Part shown: piece after piece, positions 53,582 to 61,065 of the stretch
Layout of the letters: each line of letters starts with the position of its first letter
Position numbering within the stretch: position 1 is the first letter of the stretch
Assembly: GCF_014650895.1 (NCBI RefSeq)
Contig: NZ_BMVV01000004.1
Coordinates: 372,001 to 436,000, forward strand
Reading direction: 5' to 3'
Length of the DNA stretch: 64,000 bases
Source: Streptomyces omiyaensis
GTDB lineage: Bacteria; Actinomycetota; Actinomycetes; Streptomycetales; Streptomycetaceae
Made by a program: the position numbers and the translations under genes
Notes under the pieces: model-generated
Database searches by the model: none
What the model saw: only the letters and a program-made list of their open reading frames with translations
Told to the model about the DNA's origin: nothing

Positions 53582-55021
53582 CTAGTGGGCGTGGGCCGCC
53601 TTGGCGCTGCGGATCTCCTCGCCCGGCTCCATCGGCGCCGTCACCTCGTCGTCGTCCTTGCGTCCGCCGAAGTGGTTGAAGACCACGTTGAGCAGGACGG
53701 CGGCGACGCAGCCGGTGGAGATGCCGGAGTCCAGGATGATCTTCGCGGTCTCCGGGAAGGCGTGGTAGAACTCCGGCGCCGTGATCGGGATGATGCCGAC
53801 GGCCAGCGAGACGGCCACGATGAGGACGTTGTTGTCCTTCTCCAGGCCGGCCTTGACCAGGGTCTGGATGCCGCTGGCCGCGACCGAGCCGAAGAGGACG
53901 ACGCCCGCGCCGCCGAGGACCGGCCGGGGCACGACCGAGATCAGCGAGGCCGCGACGGGCGAGAGGCCCATCAGGACCAGCAGACCGCCGCCGCAGGCGA
54001 CGACGTAACGGCTGCGGATCTTGGTCATGGCGACCAGGCCGACGTTCTGGGCGAAGGCGCTGCACATGAAGCCGTTGAAGAGCGGGCTGAGCGCGGAGCC
54101 GAGGGTGTCGGCGCGCAGACCGCCCGCGATGGTCTTCTCGTCGGCGGGCTTCTCGACGATCTCGCCGAGCGCCAGCATGTCGGCGGTCGACTCGGTCATC
54201 GAGACCAGCATGACCACGCACATCGAGATGATCGCCGCCAGGGCGAACTGCGGGGCGCCGAAGTGGAACGGCGTCGGGAAGCCGACGATGTCCGCCTCCG
54301 CCACCGCGCTGAAGTCGGTGACGCCGAAGGGTATGGCGATCAGCGTGCCGAGGACCAGGCCGACGAGGACGGCGATCTGCTTCAGGAACCCGCGGGTGAA
54401 GCGGCGCAGCAGCAGGACCACGACGAGCGTGATGCCGGCCAGGGCGAGGAACTTCACCGACCCGTAGTTCTCCGCCGCCGGGTTGGGCCCCTGGGCCCAG
54501 CCGAAGGCGACCGGCAGCAGCGAGACGCCGATGAGGGTGATGACGGTTCCGGTGACGACCGGCGGGAAGAACCGCACCAGCCGGGAGAACCAGGGAGCGG
54601 CGAGGAAGCCCAGCACGCCGGCGACGATGATCGCGCCGAAGATGATGGGCAGCGCGTCGGCCTTGTCGTCCGTCGTGTCGACGATCGCCAGCATGGGGGC
54701 GACACCGGCGAAGGTGACGCCGTTGACGAAGGGGAGCTTGGCGCCGATCTTCCAGAAGCCGAGCGTCTGGAGGAAGGTGGCGAGGCCGGCCGTGAAGAGG
54801 CTGGCCCCGGTGAGGAAGGTGAGTTCGGTGCCGGAGAGGCCGACGGCCGCTCCGACGATCAGCGGCGGGGCCACCACGCCCGCGTACATGGCGGCCACGT
54901 GCTGGAGGCCGCTGGTGAACATCTTCAGGGGGGGCAGGATCTCGTCGACCGGATGCTTGGTCCGGTCTTCCGGGGCGGTGCCTGCGTCTTGTGCATTGCG
55001 AACCTGGGGCTCGTCGGCCAC
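53582..55021 (-). CDS. NCS2-family purine (xanthine/urate) permease
   Basis: A 479-residue nucleobase/ascorbate transporter with about 12-14 helices. NCS2 landmarks: the N-terminal KMFTSGLQHVAAMYAGVVAPPLIVG, SMTESTADMLALGE (the conserved Glu that binds the purine), NVGLVAMTKIRSRYVVACGGG, and VVLFGSVAASGIQTL. It should import xanthine, urate or guanine with protons. It lies downstream of guanine deaminase on the same strand but behind three hairpins, so it probably has its own promoter. The GTG start follows GGAGGAACCGCC. Confidence 0.92.
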   Translation of the reverse strand: MADEPQVRNAQDAGTAPEDRTKHPVDEILPPLKMFTSGLQHVAAMYAGVVAPPLIVGAAVGLSGTELTFLTGASLFTAGLATFLQTLGFWKIGAKLPFVNGVTFAGVAPMLAIVDTTDDKADALPIIFGAIIVAGVLGFLAAPWFSRLVRFFPPVVTGTVITLIGVSLLPVAFGWAQGPNPAAENYGSVKFLALAGITLVVVLLLRRFTRGFLKQIAVLVGLVLGTLIAIPFGVTDFSAVAEADIVGFPTPFHFGAPQFALAAIISMCVVMLVSMTESTADMLALGEIVEKPADEKTIAGGLRADTLGSALSPLFNGFMCSAFAQNVGLVAMTKIRSRYVVACGGGLLVLMGLSPVAASLISVVPRPVLGGAGVVLFGSVAASGIQTLVKAGLEKDNNVLIVAVSLAVGIIPITAPEFYHAFPETAKIILDSGISTGCVAAVLLNVVFNHFGGRKDDDEVTAPMEPGEEIRSAKAAHAH

Positions 55022-55200
55022 GGCGGTTCCTCCGGTCGGTTACACGTCGGCGGTGACGCGGGTGTCAGGGAGTCGGAGCGATGCGGTGCGAAGTGCAGGA
55101 GGTGCGGCTCGGTGCGAGGTGGTGCGGTGCGCCGGAGGAAGGGGTGCGGCGCGGACGACGGGGTGCCCGGTGTGGGGGTGCGGGCACGGGTCACCGTCCC
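55022..55200 (-). promoter_or_regulatory. GCACC-repeat leader of the NCS2 permease gene
   Basis: Read on the coding (minus) strand, the 180 bp before the permease start hold about eight GCACC(G) pentamers (plus-strand GGTGC). The stretch is cytosine-rich with few G's in runs, carries no gene, and may be an unstructured leader or a cluster of binding sites. No -10/-35 pair is clear. Confidence 0.35.
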
Positions 55201-55303
55201 GGGGGGCGCCGTACGACTTCTGCGTACGGCGCCCCCCGGTCGGGCTGCCGCGGACCCCGCTCGGGTCCGCGGCGACCGGTCGGGGGCCGTCCCCCCCGAC
55301 CGG
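55201..55303. terminator. Three tandem perfect hairpins
   Basis: Three adjacent perfect inverted repeats: GGGGGGCGCCGTACG (55201-55215) / CGTACGGCGCCCCCC (55223-55237), 15 bp; GCCGCGGACCC (55247-55257) / GGGTCCGCGGC (55263-55273), 11 bp; CCGGTCGGGGG (55276-55286) / CCCCCGACCGG (55293-55303), 11 bp. They start 15 bp after the guanine deaminase stop and form an exceptionally strong stop between it and the permease gene. Confidence 0.88.
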
Positions 55304-55318
55304 ACTCCGGGGGGAGGA

Positions 55319-56710
55319 TCAGGCCTGGGCCGCGATGCGGGCCAGGCGCTGGGCCTCCGTGCGCGCGTCCCGCGCGATGGTGTCCTCGTCGACGGTGAGC
55401 AGGCGATTGTTCTCCACGATCTGCTTGCCGTTGACGAAGGAGGCGGTGACCGGGGCCGCCGCGCCGAAGACGATGGCGGTGACCGGGTCGGCGATCGACG
55501 AGTGGCCGAGGCCGTCGATCTTCCAGAGGACGAAGTCGGCGAGCTTGCCCGCCTCCAGGGAGCCGATGTTGTCGGCGCGGCCGAGGACCTGCGCACCGCC
55601 GTAGGTGCCGAGGCGCAGCGCCTGGCGGGCGTTGAGCGCGGACTCGCGGTGGGCGCCGAGGCGGTTGATGAGCAGCGCGTTGCGCAGCTCGGTGTGGAGC
55701 TCGCCCGACTCGTTGGAGGCGGTGCCGTCGACGCCGAGGCCGACCGGTACGCCCGCCTTCAGCATGTCGGGGACGCGGGCGATGCCGGCGGCGAGGCGCG
55801 CGTTGGAGGACGGGCAGTGGGCGACGCCGGTCTTCGTGCGGGCGAAGGCGGCGATGTCGGAGTCGTTCATGTGGACGCAGTGCGCCATCCACACGTCCTC
55901 GCCGAGGAAGCCGGTCGACTCGAAGTAGTCGGTCGGGCCCATGCCGAAGAGCTCGTGGCAGAACTTCTCCTCCTCCACGGTCTCCGAGCCGTGGGTGTGC
56001 ATGCGCACGCCGAGCCGGCGGCCGAGCGCGGCGCCCTCGCGGAGCAGCTCGGTGGAGATGGAGAAGGGGGAGCAGGGGGCGACGGCGACCTGCGTCATCG
56101 AGTCGAAGGAGGCGTCGTGGTGCTTCTTGACGGTCTCCTCGGTCGCGGCGAGCGCGCCCTCGGTGGTCTCGACGGCGAAGTCCGGCGGCAGGCCGCCGTC
56201 CTTCTCGCTGCGGTCCATGGAGCCGCGGGCCAGGGTGAAGCGGACGCCCATCTCGGACGCGGCGCCGATGATGGCGCCGGACAGGTCGCCGGAGCCCTGC
56301 GGGAAGACGTAGTGGTGGTCCATCGCGGTGGTGACGCCACCGCGGGCCATCATGGCCAGCGAACCCTGGGCGGCGACGCGCACCATCTGCTCGTCGATGC
56401 GGGCCCAGGTCGGGTAGAGCGCGACCAGCCAGTTGAAGAGGTTGTGGTCGGTCGCGAGGCCCCGGGTGATCCACTGGTAGAAGTGGTGGTGGGTGTTGAC
56501 CAGGCCCGGCGTGATCAGGTGACCGGTGGCGTCGATGCGCCGGACCACGTTCTCCAGGTTCTCGGGCGCCTTGCCGGCGCCGAGGGACTCGATCCGGTTG
56601 CCGGCGACGACGAGGTAGCCGGAGGCGTACTCGGTGTCCTGCGCGTCGACGGTGGCGATGGCCGCGTTCTCGATGACGATGCGCTGGGGGGCTGCCGAAG
56701 GTGCTGCCAT
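55319..56710 (-). CDS. Guanine / 8-oxoguanine deaminase (amidohydrolase)
   Basis: A 463-residue metal-dependent deaminase of the SsnA/TrzN-like amidohydrolases that in Streptomyces are called 8-oxoguanine or guanine deaminases. Metal motif NTHHHFYQW (about 70), MHTHGSETVEEE (about 236), the HCPSSNARLAAG segment and the catalytic Asp in GLGVDGTASNES are present. In this block, conversion of guanine to xanthine is most likely. ATG at 56710 after GAAGGAAG; 74 bp behind the second NCS2 permease, likely the same transcript. Confidence 0.9.
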   Translation of the reverse strand: MAAPSAAPQRIVIENAAIATVDAQDTEYASGYLVVAGNRIESLGAGKAPENLENVVRRIDATGHLITPGLVNTHHHFYQWITRGLATDHNLFNWLVALYPTWARIDEQMVRVAAQGSLAMMARGGVTTAMDHHYVFPQGSGDLSGAIIGAASEMGVRFTLARGSMDRSEKDGGLPPDFAVETTEGALAATEETVKKHHDASFDSMTQVAVAPCSPFSISTELLREGAALGRRLGVRMHTHGSETVEEEKFCHELFGMGPTDYFESTGFLGEDVWMAHCVHMNDSDIAAFARTKTGVAHCPSSNARLAAGIARVPDMLKAGVPVGLGVDGTASNESGELHTELRNALLINRLGAHRESALNARQALRLGTYGGAQVLGRADNIGSLEAGKLADFVLWKIDGLGHSSIADPVTAIVFGAAAPVTASFVNGKQIVENNRLLTVDEDTIARDARTEAQRLARIAAQA

Positions 56711-56784
56711 GGCGGTGCTTCCTTCATTCCAGGGGGTGGGGATCCCTCCGCGACGGGCTCGCGGGGGGAGGGCACGGCAGGACC

Positions 56785-58203
56785 CTAGGAGGATTTGAGT
56801 GCCGGAGCCGTCTGACGGCTCCGGGTGCCGAGATGGTGGAAGAACAGATTCAGCAGGACGGCGACGAGCGCGCCGGCGCTGATGCCGGAGCCGAGCACGG
56901 TCTGCGCCCAGGCGGGGAAGCCGGCGTAGAAGGTGGGAGCGGCGAGCGGGATGATGCCCGCTCCGAGCGCGACGGCCACCAGGATGATGTTGGAGCTGTC
57001 GTCGAGCCCGGCCTCGGAGAGCGTCCGGATGCCGCTGACGGCGATGGAGCCGAAGAGGACGATGCCGGCGCCGCCGAGGACGGGCATCGGGACGGTGGAG
57101 ACCACCGCGCCGAGCACCGGGAAGGCGCCGAGCACCAGGAGGGCGCCGCCGGCGACGGCGACCACGTAGCGGGAGCGGACCCGGGTGAGCGAGACGACGC
57201 CGACGTTCTGCGCGAAGGCGGAGGTCGGGAAGCCGCCGAAGACGGGGCCGAGCAGGGTGGCGATGCCGTCGGTGCGCAGGCCCCGGGTGATGGTCCTGCC
57301 GTCGCTGGGCCGGTCGCAGATCTCGCCGAGGGCGAGCATGCCGGCGCTGGACTCGGTCATGAGGACGAGCATCACGATGCACAGGGAGAGGATCGCGGCG
57401 GGCTGGAACTCGGGGGCGCCGAAGGCGAAGGGGGCCGGCAGGGCCGCGACGGGCGCCTCGCGCAGGGCGCCGAAGTCGGCCATCCCGAAGGGGATCGCGG
57501 CGAGGGTGCCGATGAGCAGGCCGAGGAGGAGCGCGATCTGCTTGACGAAGCCGCGCCCGAAGCGCTGGAAGAGCAGCACGACCACGAGGGTGAAGCCGGC
57601 GAGCGCGAGGTACTTCATGGCGCCGAAGTCGGCGGCGGTCTTGTCGCCTCCCTGGGCCCAGCTGACGGGCACCGGCATCAGGGTGACGCCGATCAGGGTG
57701 ATGACGACGCCGGTGACGAGCGGCGGGAAGAAGCGCAGGAGCCGTCCGAAGAAGGGGCCGACGGCGAGGCAGAAGACGCCGGCGACCATGACCGCGCCGT
57801 AGATGGCGGGGAGTTGGTGGCCGGGGGCGCTCGTCTCGGCGATGGCCAGCATCGGGGCGATGCCCGCGGAGGAGGCCGCGTTGACGAAGGGGAGCCGGTT
57901 GCCGGCGAAGTTCCGGACGCCGAGGGTCTGCAGGATGGTGGCGCAGCCGGCGATCAGGAGGCTGGCGGCGATGAGCCGGGTCATCCCGGCCGCGTCGAGT
58001 CCGACGGCCTGGCCGATGATGAGCGGAGGGGTGACGACGCCGGCGTACATGGCGGCGATGTGCTGGAGCGCCGCGGGCACGAGCCGCGAGGCGGGGAGCT
58101 TCTCGTCCACCGGATGGCAGGCGGCCTGGGACGGGGCCGCGGTGGACGACGGGGTGGGACACGGGCCTTCGGCGGACGCCGGCCCCTTTGCGGGCAGTGC
58201 CAT
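56785..58203 (-). CDS. NCS2-family purine permease (second copy)
   Basis: A 472-residue transporter homologous to the one at 53.6 kb: LVPAALQHIAAMYAGVVTPPLIIGQAVGL, LMTESSAGMLALGEI with the substrate-binding Glu, NVGVVSLTRVRSRYVVAVAGG and FGSIAVSGIRTL. The proline/alanine-rich N-terminus (about 30 residues) differs from the first copy. It probably imports guanine, xanthine or urate; the two copies may differ in substrate or expression. First gene before the guanine deaminase. Confidence 0.92.
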   Translation of the reverse strand: MALPAKGPASAEGPCPTPSSTAAPSQAACHPVDEKLPASRLVPAALQHIAAMYAGVVTPPLIIGQAVGLDAAGMTRLIAASLLIAGCATILQTLGVRNFAGNRLPFVNAASSAGIAPMLAIAETSAPGHQLPAIYGAVMVAGVFCLAVGPFFGRLLRFFPPLVTGVVITLIGVTLMPVPVSWAQGGDKTAADFGAMKYLALAGFTLVVVLLFQRFGRGFVKQIALLLGLLIGTLAAIPFGMADFGALREAPVAALPAPFAFGAPEFQPAAILSLCIVMLVLMTESSAGMLALGEICDRPSDGRTITRGLRTDGIATLLGPVFGGFPTSAFAQNVGVVSLTRVRSRYVVAVAGGALLVLGAFPVLGAVVSTVPMPVLGGAGIVLFGSIAVSGIRTLSEAGLDDSSNIILVAVALGAGIIPLAAPTFYAGFPAWAQTVLGSGISAGALVAVLLNLFFHHLGTRSRQTAPALKSS

Positions 58204-58226
58204 GCTGGGTTCCCTCCGGTCTGGTG

Positions 58227-58262
58227 CCGGTCCCCGCCCGGCTGCGGGCGGGCGGGGACCGG
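58227..58262 (-). terminator. Terminator after urate oxidase
   Basis: Perfect 14-bp stem CCGGTCCCCGCCCG (58227-58240) / CGGGCGGGGACCGG (58249-58262) with an 8-base loop, between the pucL stop (58296) and the permease start (58203). Confidence 0.85.
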
Positions 58263-58295
58263 ATCACTCAGTGCCGCTCAGAGATGTGGTGCCGC

Positions 58296-59219
58296 TCAGA
58301 GATTGGTCATGTCGACCGGGATCAGCGCCTCGGCGCCGTCACGCAGGACCGTGGCCTCGATGAGGCCGTACATGCGGTCCGCGGCGTAGTAGACCTCGTT
58401 GTCGTTCTTCAGCCCGAAGGGCTCGAGGTCGACCAGGAAGTGGTGCTTGTTGGGGAGCGAGAAGCGCACCTCGTCGATCTCCGCGCGGTGGTTGATGATC
58501 CGCGTGGCCATCTGGTAGAGCGTCTGCTGGAGGGAGTACGAGTACGTCTCCGCGAACGCCTCGAGCATGTGCTTCCTGGTCTGCTCGTAGGACCGCTCCC
58601 AGTGGGGCATGCGCTGGTCGTCGTCGGTCCAGTTGAACCGCCAGCGGCCGGACACCTGGGTCGCCAGGATGCGGTCGTACGCCTCCTGGAGGGTGGTGTA
58701 CTGGTCCTTGATGTAGCCCCAGAACTCCGAGTTGGTGGAGTTCATGACGACGAGGTCCTTGAGGCCGGAGATGACCTCCCACTTCTCGCCGTCGTAGGTG
58801 ATCTGGGTGACCCGGGTCTCCTGGCCCTTGCGGGCGAAGGAGTGGTTCACCTCGTCGGCGCCGATGAACTTGGAGTTGGCGTCCGAGGAGGCGATGCGCT
58901 CCCAGGAGTACTCCTCGATCCGGATCCGGGCCCGCTTGATGGGCTCCTGGCTCGTCACGAAGTGGCGGGCGAGGTGGATGCCGAACTGCTCGGCGGACTC
59001 GATGCCGTACTCCTTGGCGAACGCGAAGACGGTGTTCTTCGTCGTGTCGGTGGGGAGGCAGTGGGCGTTGGAGCCGGTGAGGTGCACGTCGCTGAGGTCG
59101 CCGGAGAGGGCGACGGAGACGTTCAGGTCCTTGATGTGGTGGGTGGCGCCGTCCCGCGTGATCTTGACGACGCGGTTCTCTGCTTTGCCGTACTGGTTCT
59201 GGCCGAGAATCGTGGGCAT
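58296..59219 (-). CDS. pucL: Urate oxidase
   Basis: A 307-residue cofactor-free T-fold uricase that oxidises urate to 5-hydroxyisourate and H2O2. It keeps the conserved GQNQYGKAENRVVKI (Lys of the catalytic dyad near residue 12), the TDTTKNTVFAFAKE segment with the partner Thr (about 60), NHSFARKGQETR, the LKDLVVMNSTNSEFWGY region and SLPNKHHFLVDLEPFG near the C-terminus. Last gene of the uraD-uraH-pucL operon; ATG at 59219, 6 bp after uraH. Confidence 0.96.
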   Translation of the reverse strand: MPTILGQNQYGKAENRVVKITRDGATHHIKDLNVSVALSGDLSDVHLTGSNAHCLPTDTTKNTVFAFAKEYGIESAEQFGIHLARHFVTSQEPIKRARIRIEEYSWERIASSDANSKFIGADEVNHSFARKGQETRVTQITYDGEKWEVISGLKDLVVMNSTNSEFWGYIKDQYTTLQEAYDRILATQVSGRWRFNWTDDDQRMPHWERSYEQTRKHMLEAFAETYSYSLQQTLYQMATRIINHRAEIDEVRFSLPNKHHFLVDLEPFGLKNDNEVYYAADRMYGLIEATVLRDGAEALIPVDMTNL

Positions 59220-59224
59220 GTCTG

Positions 59225-59632
59225 CTAGCTCCCTCGGTAAACGGAGTAGCCGAACGGGTTGAGCAGCAGCGGTACGTGGTAGTGCTCGCCCGGCTTGACG
59301 GCGAACGTGATCGCCACCTCCGGGAAGAAAGCACCGTCCGGACCGCTGTCCCGATTCGCGGGGGCGTCCTGCTGCGCCTCGGCTTGCTGGTTCTGCTTGC
59401 TCAGGAAGTACGCCTCGGTCTCGAAGTCGAGGCGTACGTGGGTGGTGCCGACCGGCAGGGCCGGAAGGTCCTTGCACCGTCCGTCGGCGTCGGTGGCCGA
59501 GCCGCCGAGCGCGACCCAGGCGGCGTCGGAACCGGCGCGGGCGGCGAGGGTGATCGCCACGCCCTCCGCGGGGCGTCCGATGCTGGTGTCCAGGATGTGG
59601 GTGGACACCGAGGCCGTGGTGTCGGTGCTCAT
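59225..59632 (-). CDS. uraH: 5-hydroxyisourate hydrolase
   Basis: A 135-residue transthyretin-related protein that converts hydroxyisourate to OHCU. Hallmarks: N-terminal VSTHILDTSIGRPAEGV with the active-site His, an Arg in the middle strand (HVRLDFETEAYF), FFPEVAITFAVKPGEHYHVPLLL and the C-terminal tetrapeptide YRGS. An insert after about residue 84 (SKQNQQAEAQQDAPANRD) lengthens a loop relative to short homologues. Its ATG overlaps the uraD stop (ATGA). Confidence 0.96.
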   Translation of the reverse strand: MSTDTTASVSTHILDTSIGRPAEGVAITLAARAGSDAAWVALGGSATDADGRCKDLPALPVGTTHVRLDFETEAYFLSKQNQQAEAQQDAPANRDSGPDGAFFPEVAITFAVKPGEHYHVPLLLNPFGYSVYRGS

Positions 59633-60144
59633 GCGGCGCTCTCTTCCTCTACGAGACGGGTGAGCCGGATGCGGTTGATCTTGCCCAGTTCGGCGCGGAC
59701 GATCTCGCGCTCCTGCTCGGGCGAGTTGCCGATCCGGTCCTTGACCGCGTCGCGCATCTGCTCGCCGGTCCTGCCGGTGGCGCAGATGAGGAAGACGTGG
59801 CCGAAACGGTCCTGGTAGGCCAGGTTCAGTTCGAGCATCTCGGCCTTGAGCTCGGCGGAGGAGCCGGCCATCCCGCTCTGCTCGCGGGTGGAGGTGGCAT
59901 CCCCTTCCTTCGGACGACCGATCGGCGGGTGGCCCGCCATCGCCTCGGCCAGGTCCTCGGCGGTCAGCTCGGCCATGGCGGCGTCGCTGGCGAGGAAGAG
60001 GGCTTCGGCGGTGGAGTACGGGCGCTGGGCGAGGAGCTTGCTCCCCCACGCCGAACTGGAGCACACCTCGTGGAGCGCGGCGAGAGCCTCGCTGTCCGCC
60101 GAGGTGTTGAACCGGGTGAGGCCCGGTGTCGTACCTGAAGTCAC
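59629..60144 (-). CDS. uraD: OHCU decarboxylase
   Basis: A 171-residue helical enzyme making (S)-allantoin. The catalytic His is in MAGHPPIGRP (about residue 72), with STREQSGM, LNLAYQDRFGHVFLICATGRTGEQM (about 108-132) and REIVRAELGKINRIRLTRLV at the end, all family-typical. GTG start at 60144 after GGAGG. First gene of the operon; its promoter carries a class A palindrome. Confidence 0.95.
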   Translation of the reverse strand: MTSGTTPGLTRFNTSADSEALAALHEVCSSSAWGSKLLAQRPYSTAEALFLASDAAMAELTAEDLAEAMAGHPPIGRPKEGDATSTREQSGMAGSSAELKAEMLELNLAYQDRFGHVFLICATGRTGEQMRDAVKDRIGNSPEQEREIVRAELGKINRIRLTRLVEEESAA

Positions 60145-60192
60145 GGGAAGCCTCCGTGGCTGTTTTTCGCTGTGCGTCGGACGGGCTGCGGA

Positions 60193-60222
60193 TAGCTAAC
60201 GCCCTCGGCAACACGACGTCAA
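60193..60222 (-). promoter_or_regulatory. Putative uraD-uraH-pucL promoter
   Basis: On the minus strand TTGACG (plus-strand CGTCAA at 60217-60222) lies 17-18 bases before TTAGCT/TAGCTA (60193-60199). The -35 shares its first bases with the class A palindrome, exactly as at the catalase promoter. Confidence 0.5.
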
Positions 60223-60233
60223 CACTTTGTTGA
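60219..60233. promoter_or_regulatory. Class A palindrome at the uraD promoter
   Basis: TCAACACTTTGTTGA, perfect 5-5-5 palindrome overlapping the uraD -35. On the minus strand the extended site TTTCAACAAAGTGTTGACG differs from the catalase site TTTCAACAAACTGTTGACG at one base. Confidence 0.75.
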
Positions 60234-60299
60234 AAACTCGGTGACACAAAAGCCGTCGTCCCGACATGCGGACGACGGCCTGTGGCAACTCTTGATCGA

Positions 60300-60668
60300 C
60301 TACGCGTTCTTGGAGGCGTTTTCCCTGTTCAGGTAGTTGTAGACGGTGAAGCGGCTGACACCCAGTGCACCCGCCACCGTCTCCACCCCGTGCCGCACCG
60401 AGAAGGCGCCGCGGGCCTCCAGCACCCGGACGACCTCCTGCTTGCTCTTGCGGTCGAGCTCCGACAGCGGCACCCCGTGCCGCCGCTCCATCGCCGCGAG
60501 GATGTGGTCCAGGGAGTCCGACAGCTGCGGCAGCCGCACGGCGAGGACGTCCTCGCCCTCCCAGGACAGGACGACGTCGTCGACCGCGGCCTGTGCCGGA
60601 TCCAGCACTTCCGCGCCCATCGCGTCGACCAGCGGCTTCACCGCGGCCGCCAAGGGATGCTCGGTCAC
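60300..60668 (-). CDS. Small HTH regulator (YheO/DauR-like C-terminal domain)
   Basis: A 122-residue protein. The N-terminal half (about 1-65) has no named domain; the C-terminal half (about 70-120, SKQEVVRVLEARGAFSVRHGVETVAGALGVSRFTVYNYLNR) is a helix-turn-helix like the HTH_22 domain of DauR/YheO regulators, with recognition helix around SRFTVYNYL. Its ATG overlaps the stop of the preceding gene. It lies between that gene and the uraD promoter and may regulate purine genes alongside AllR; no effector domain is visible. Confidence 0.8.
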   Translation of the reverse strand: MTEHPLAAAVKPLVDAMGAEVLDPAQAAVDDVVLSWEGEDVLAVRLPQLSDSLDHILAAMERRHGVPLSELDRKSKQEVVRVLEARGAFSVRHGVETVAGALGVSRFTVYNYLNRENASKNA

Positions 60669-60928
60669 TTCGCGTCCTCCCCGCCCTCGCCGATCACGTT
60701 GAGCTGGAGCGAGACCCGGGTGGCACCGGCCCCGAGCGCCTTGCGCAGCAGCTCGTCGACGGCGGTGAGGACGGCGTCGGCGCCGCCCTCCGCGGTGTTG
60801 CCGAAGGGACCGACGTCGACGGCGTCCAGGTCGGCCGACTGGATGACCTCACGGGCCACGACCGCGTGGGCCGGCGCCTCGTCGAGGTCGAACGGCTCGG
60901 TCGTGAACTCCACTCTCAAACGCACCAT
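60665..60928 (-). CDS. MTH1187/YkoF-like thiamine-binding family protein
   Basis: An 87-residue ferredoxin-like-fold protein. The strand-helix pattern VRLRVEFTTEPFDLDEAPAH...VIQSADLDAVDVGPFGNTAEGGADAVLTAVDELLRKALGAGATRVSLQLNVI matches the DUF77/thiamine-binding family, including the VGPFGNTAEG turn. Its role in a purine operon is unknown. A leaderless start is likely: TAGCGT on the minus strand (plus-strand ACGCTA at 60935-60940) ends 6 bases before the ATG. Overlaps the HTH gene by four bases. Confidence 0.8.
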   Translation of the reverse strand: MVRLRVEFTTEPFDLDEAPAHAVVAREVIQSADLDAVDVGPFGNTAEGGADAVLTAVDELLRKALGAGATRVSLQLNVIGEGGEDAK

Positions 60929-60985
60929 GGCCCCACGCTACGGGCCGTTCGGGCAGCTGGGGAGCCCCGGAGTCGGAGGGAGGCC

Positions 60986-61015
60986 TTGACAAGCGCCGCC
61001 ACGGGCTTGCAACAT
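60986..61015 (+). promoter_or_regulatory. Putative hyi-glxR promoter
   Basis: TTGACA (60986-60991), an 18-base spacer and CAACAT (61010-61015). Predicted start near 61022, just upstream of the class B palindrome, so a repressor bound there would block elongation or promoter clearance. Confidence 0.6.
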
Positions 61016-61035
61016 TCCGTCAGACAGAAAACGAC

Positions 61036-61050
61036 TTCCGCAATACGGAA
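61036..61050. promoter_or_regulatory. Class B palindrome upstream of hyi
   Basis: TTCCGCAATACGGAA, perfect 5-5-5 palindrome 15 bp before the hyi ATG, overlapping its ribosome-binding site region. The only other class B element in the window lies between allB and allR. Published AllR work in Streptomyces coelicolor names hyi as a target, supporting AllR as the ligand, by inference. Confidence 0.7.
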
Positions 61051-61065
61051 GGAGCGCCGCCCCTC

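Noticed and set aside
55201..55303. Consecutive inverted repeats considered as a CRISPR-like array
   Set aside because: The units differ in sequence and have no spacers; they are independent hairpins, best read as terminators.
52496..56788. 1430-codon plus-strand frame opposite the permease and deaminase
   Set aside because: Shadow of the minus-strand NCS2 permease and guanine deaminase, which carry clear motifs.
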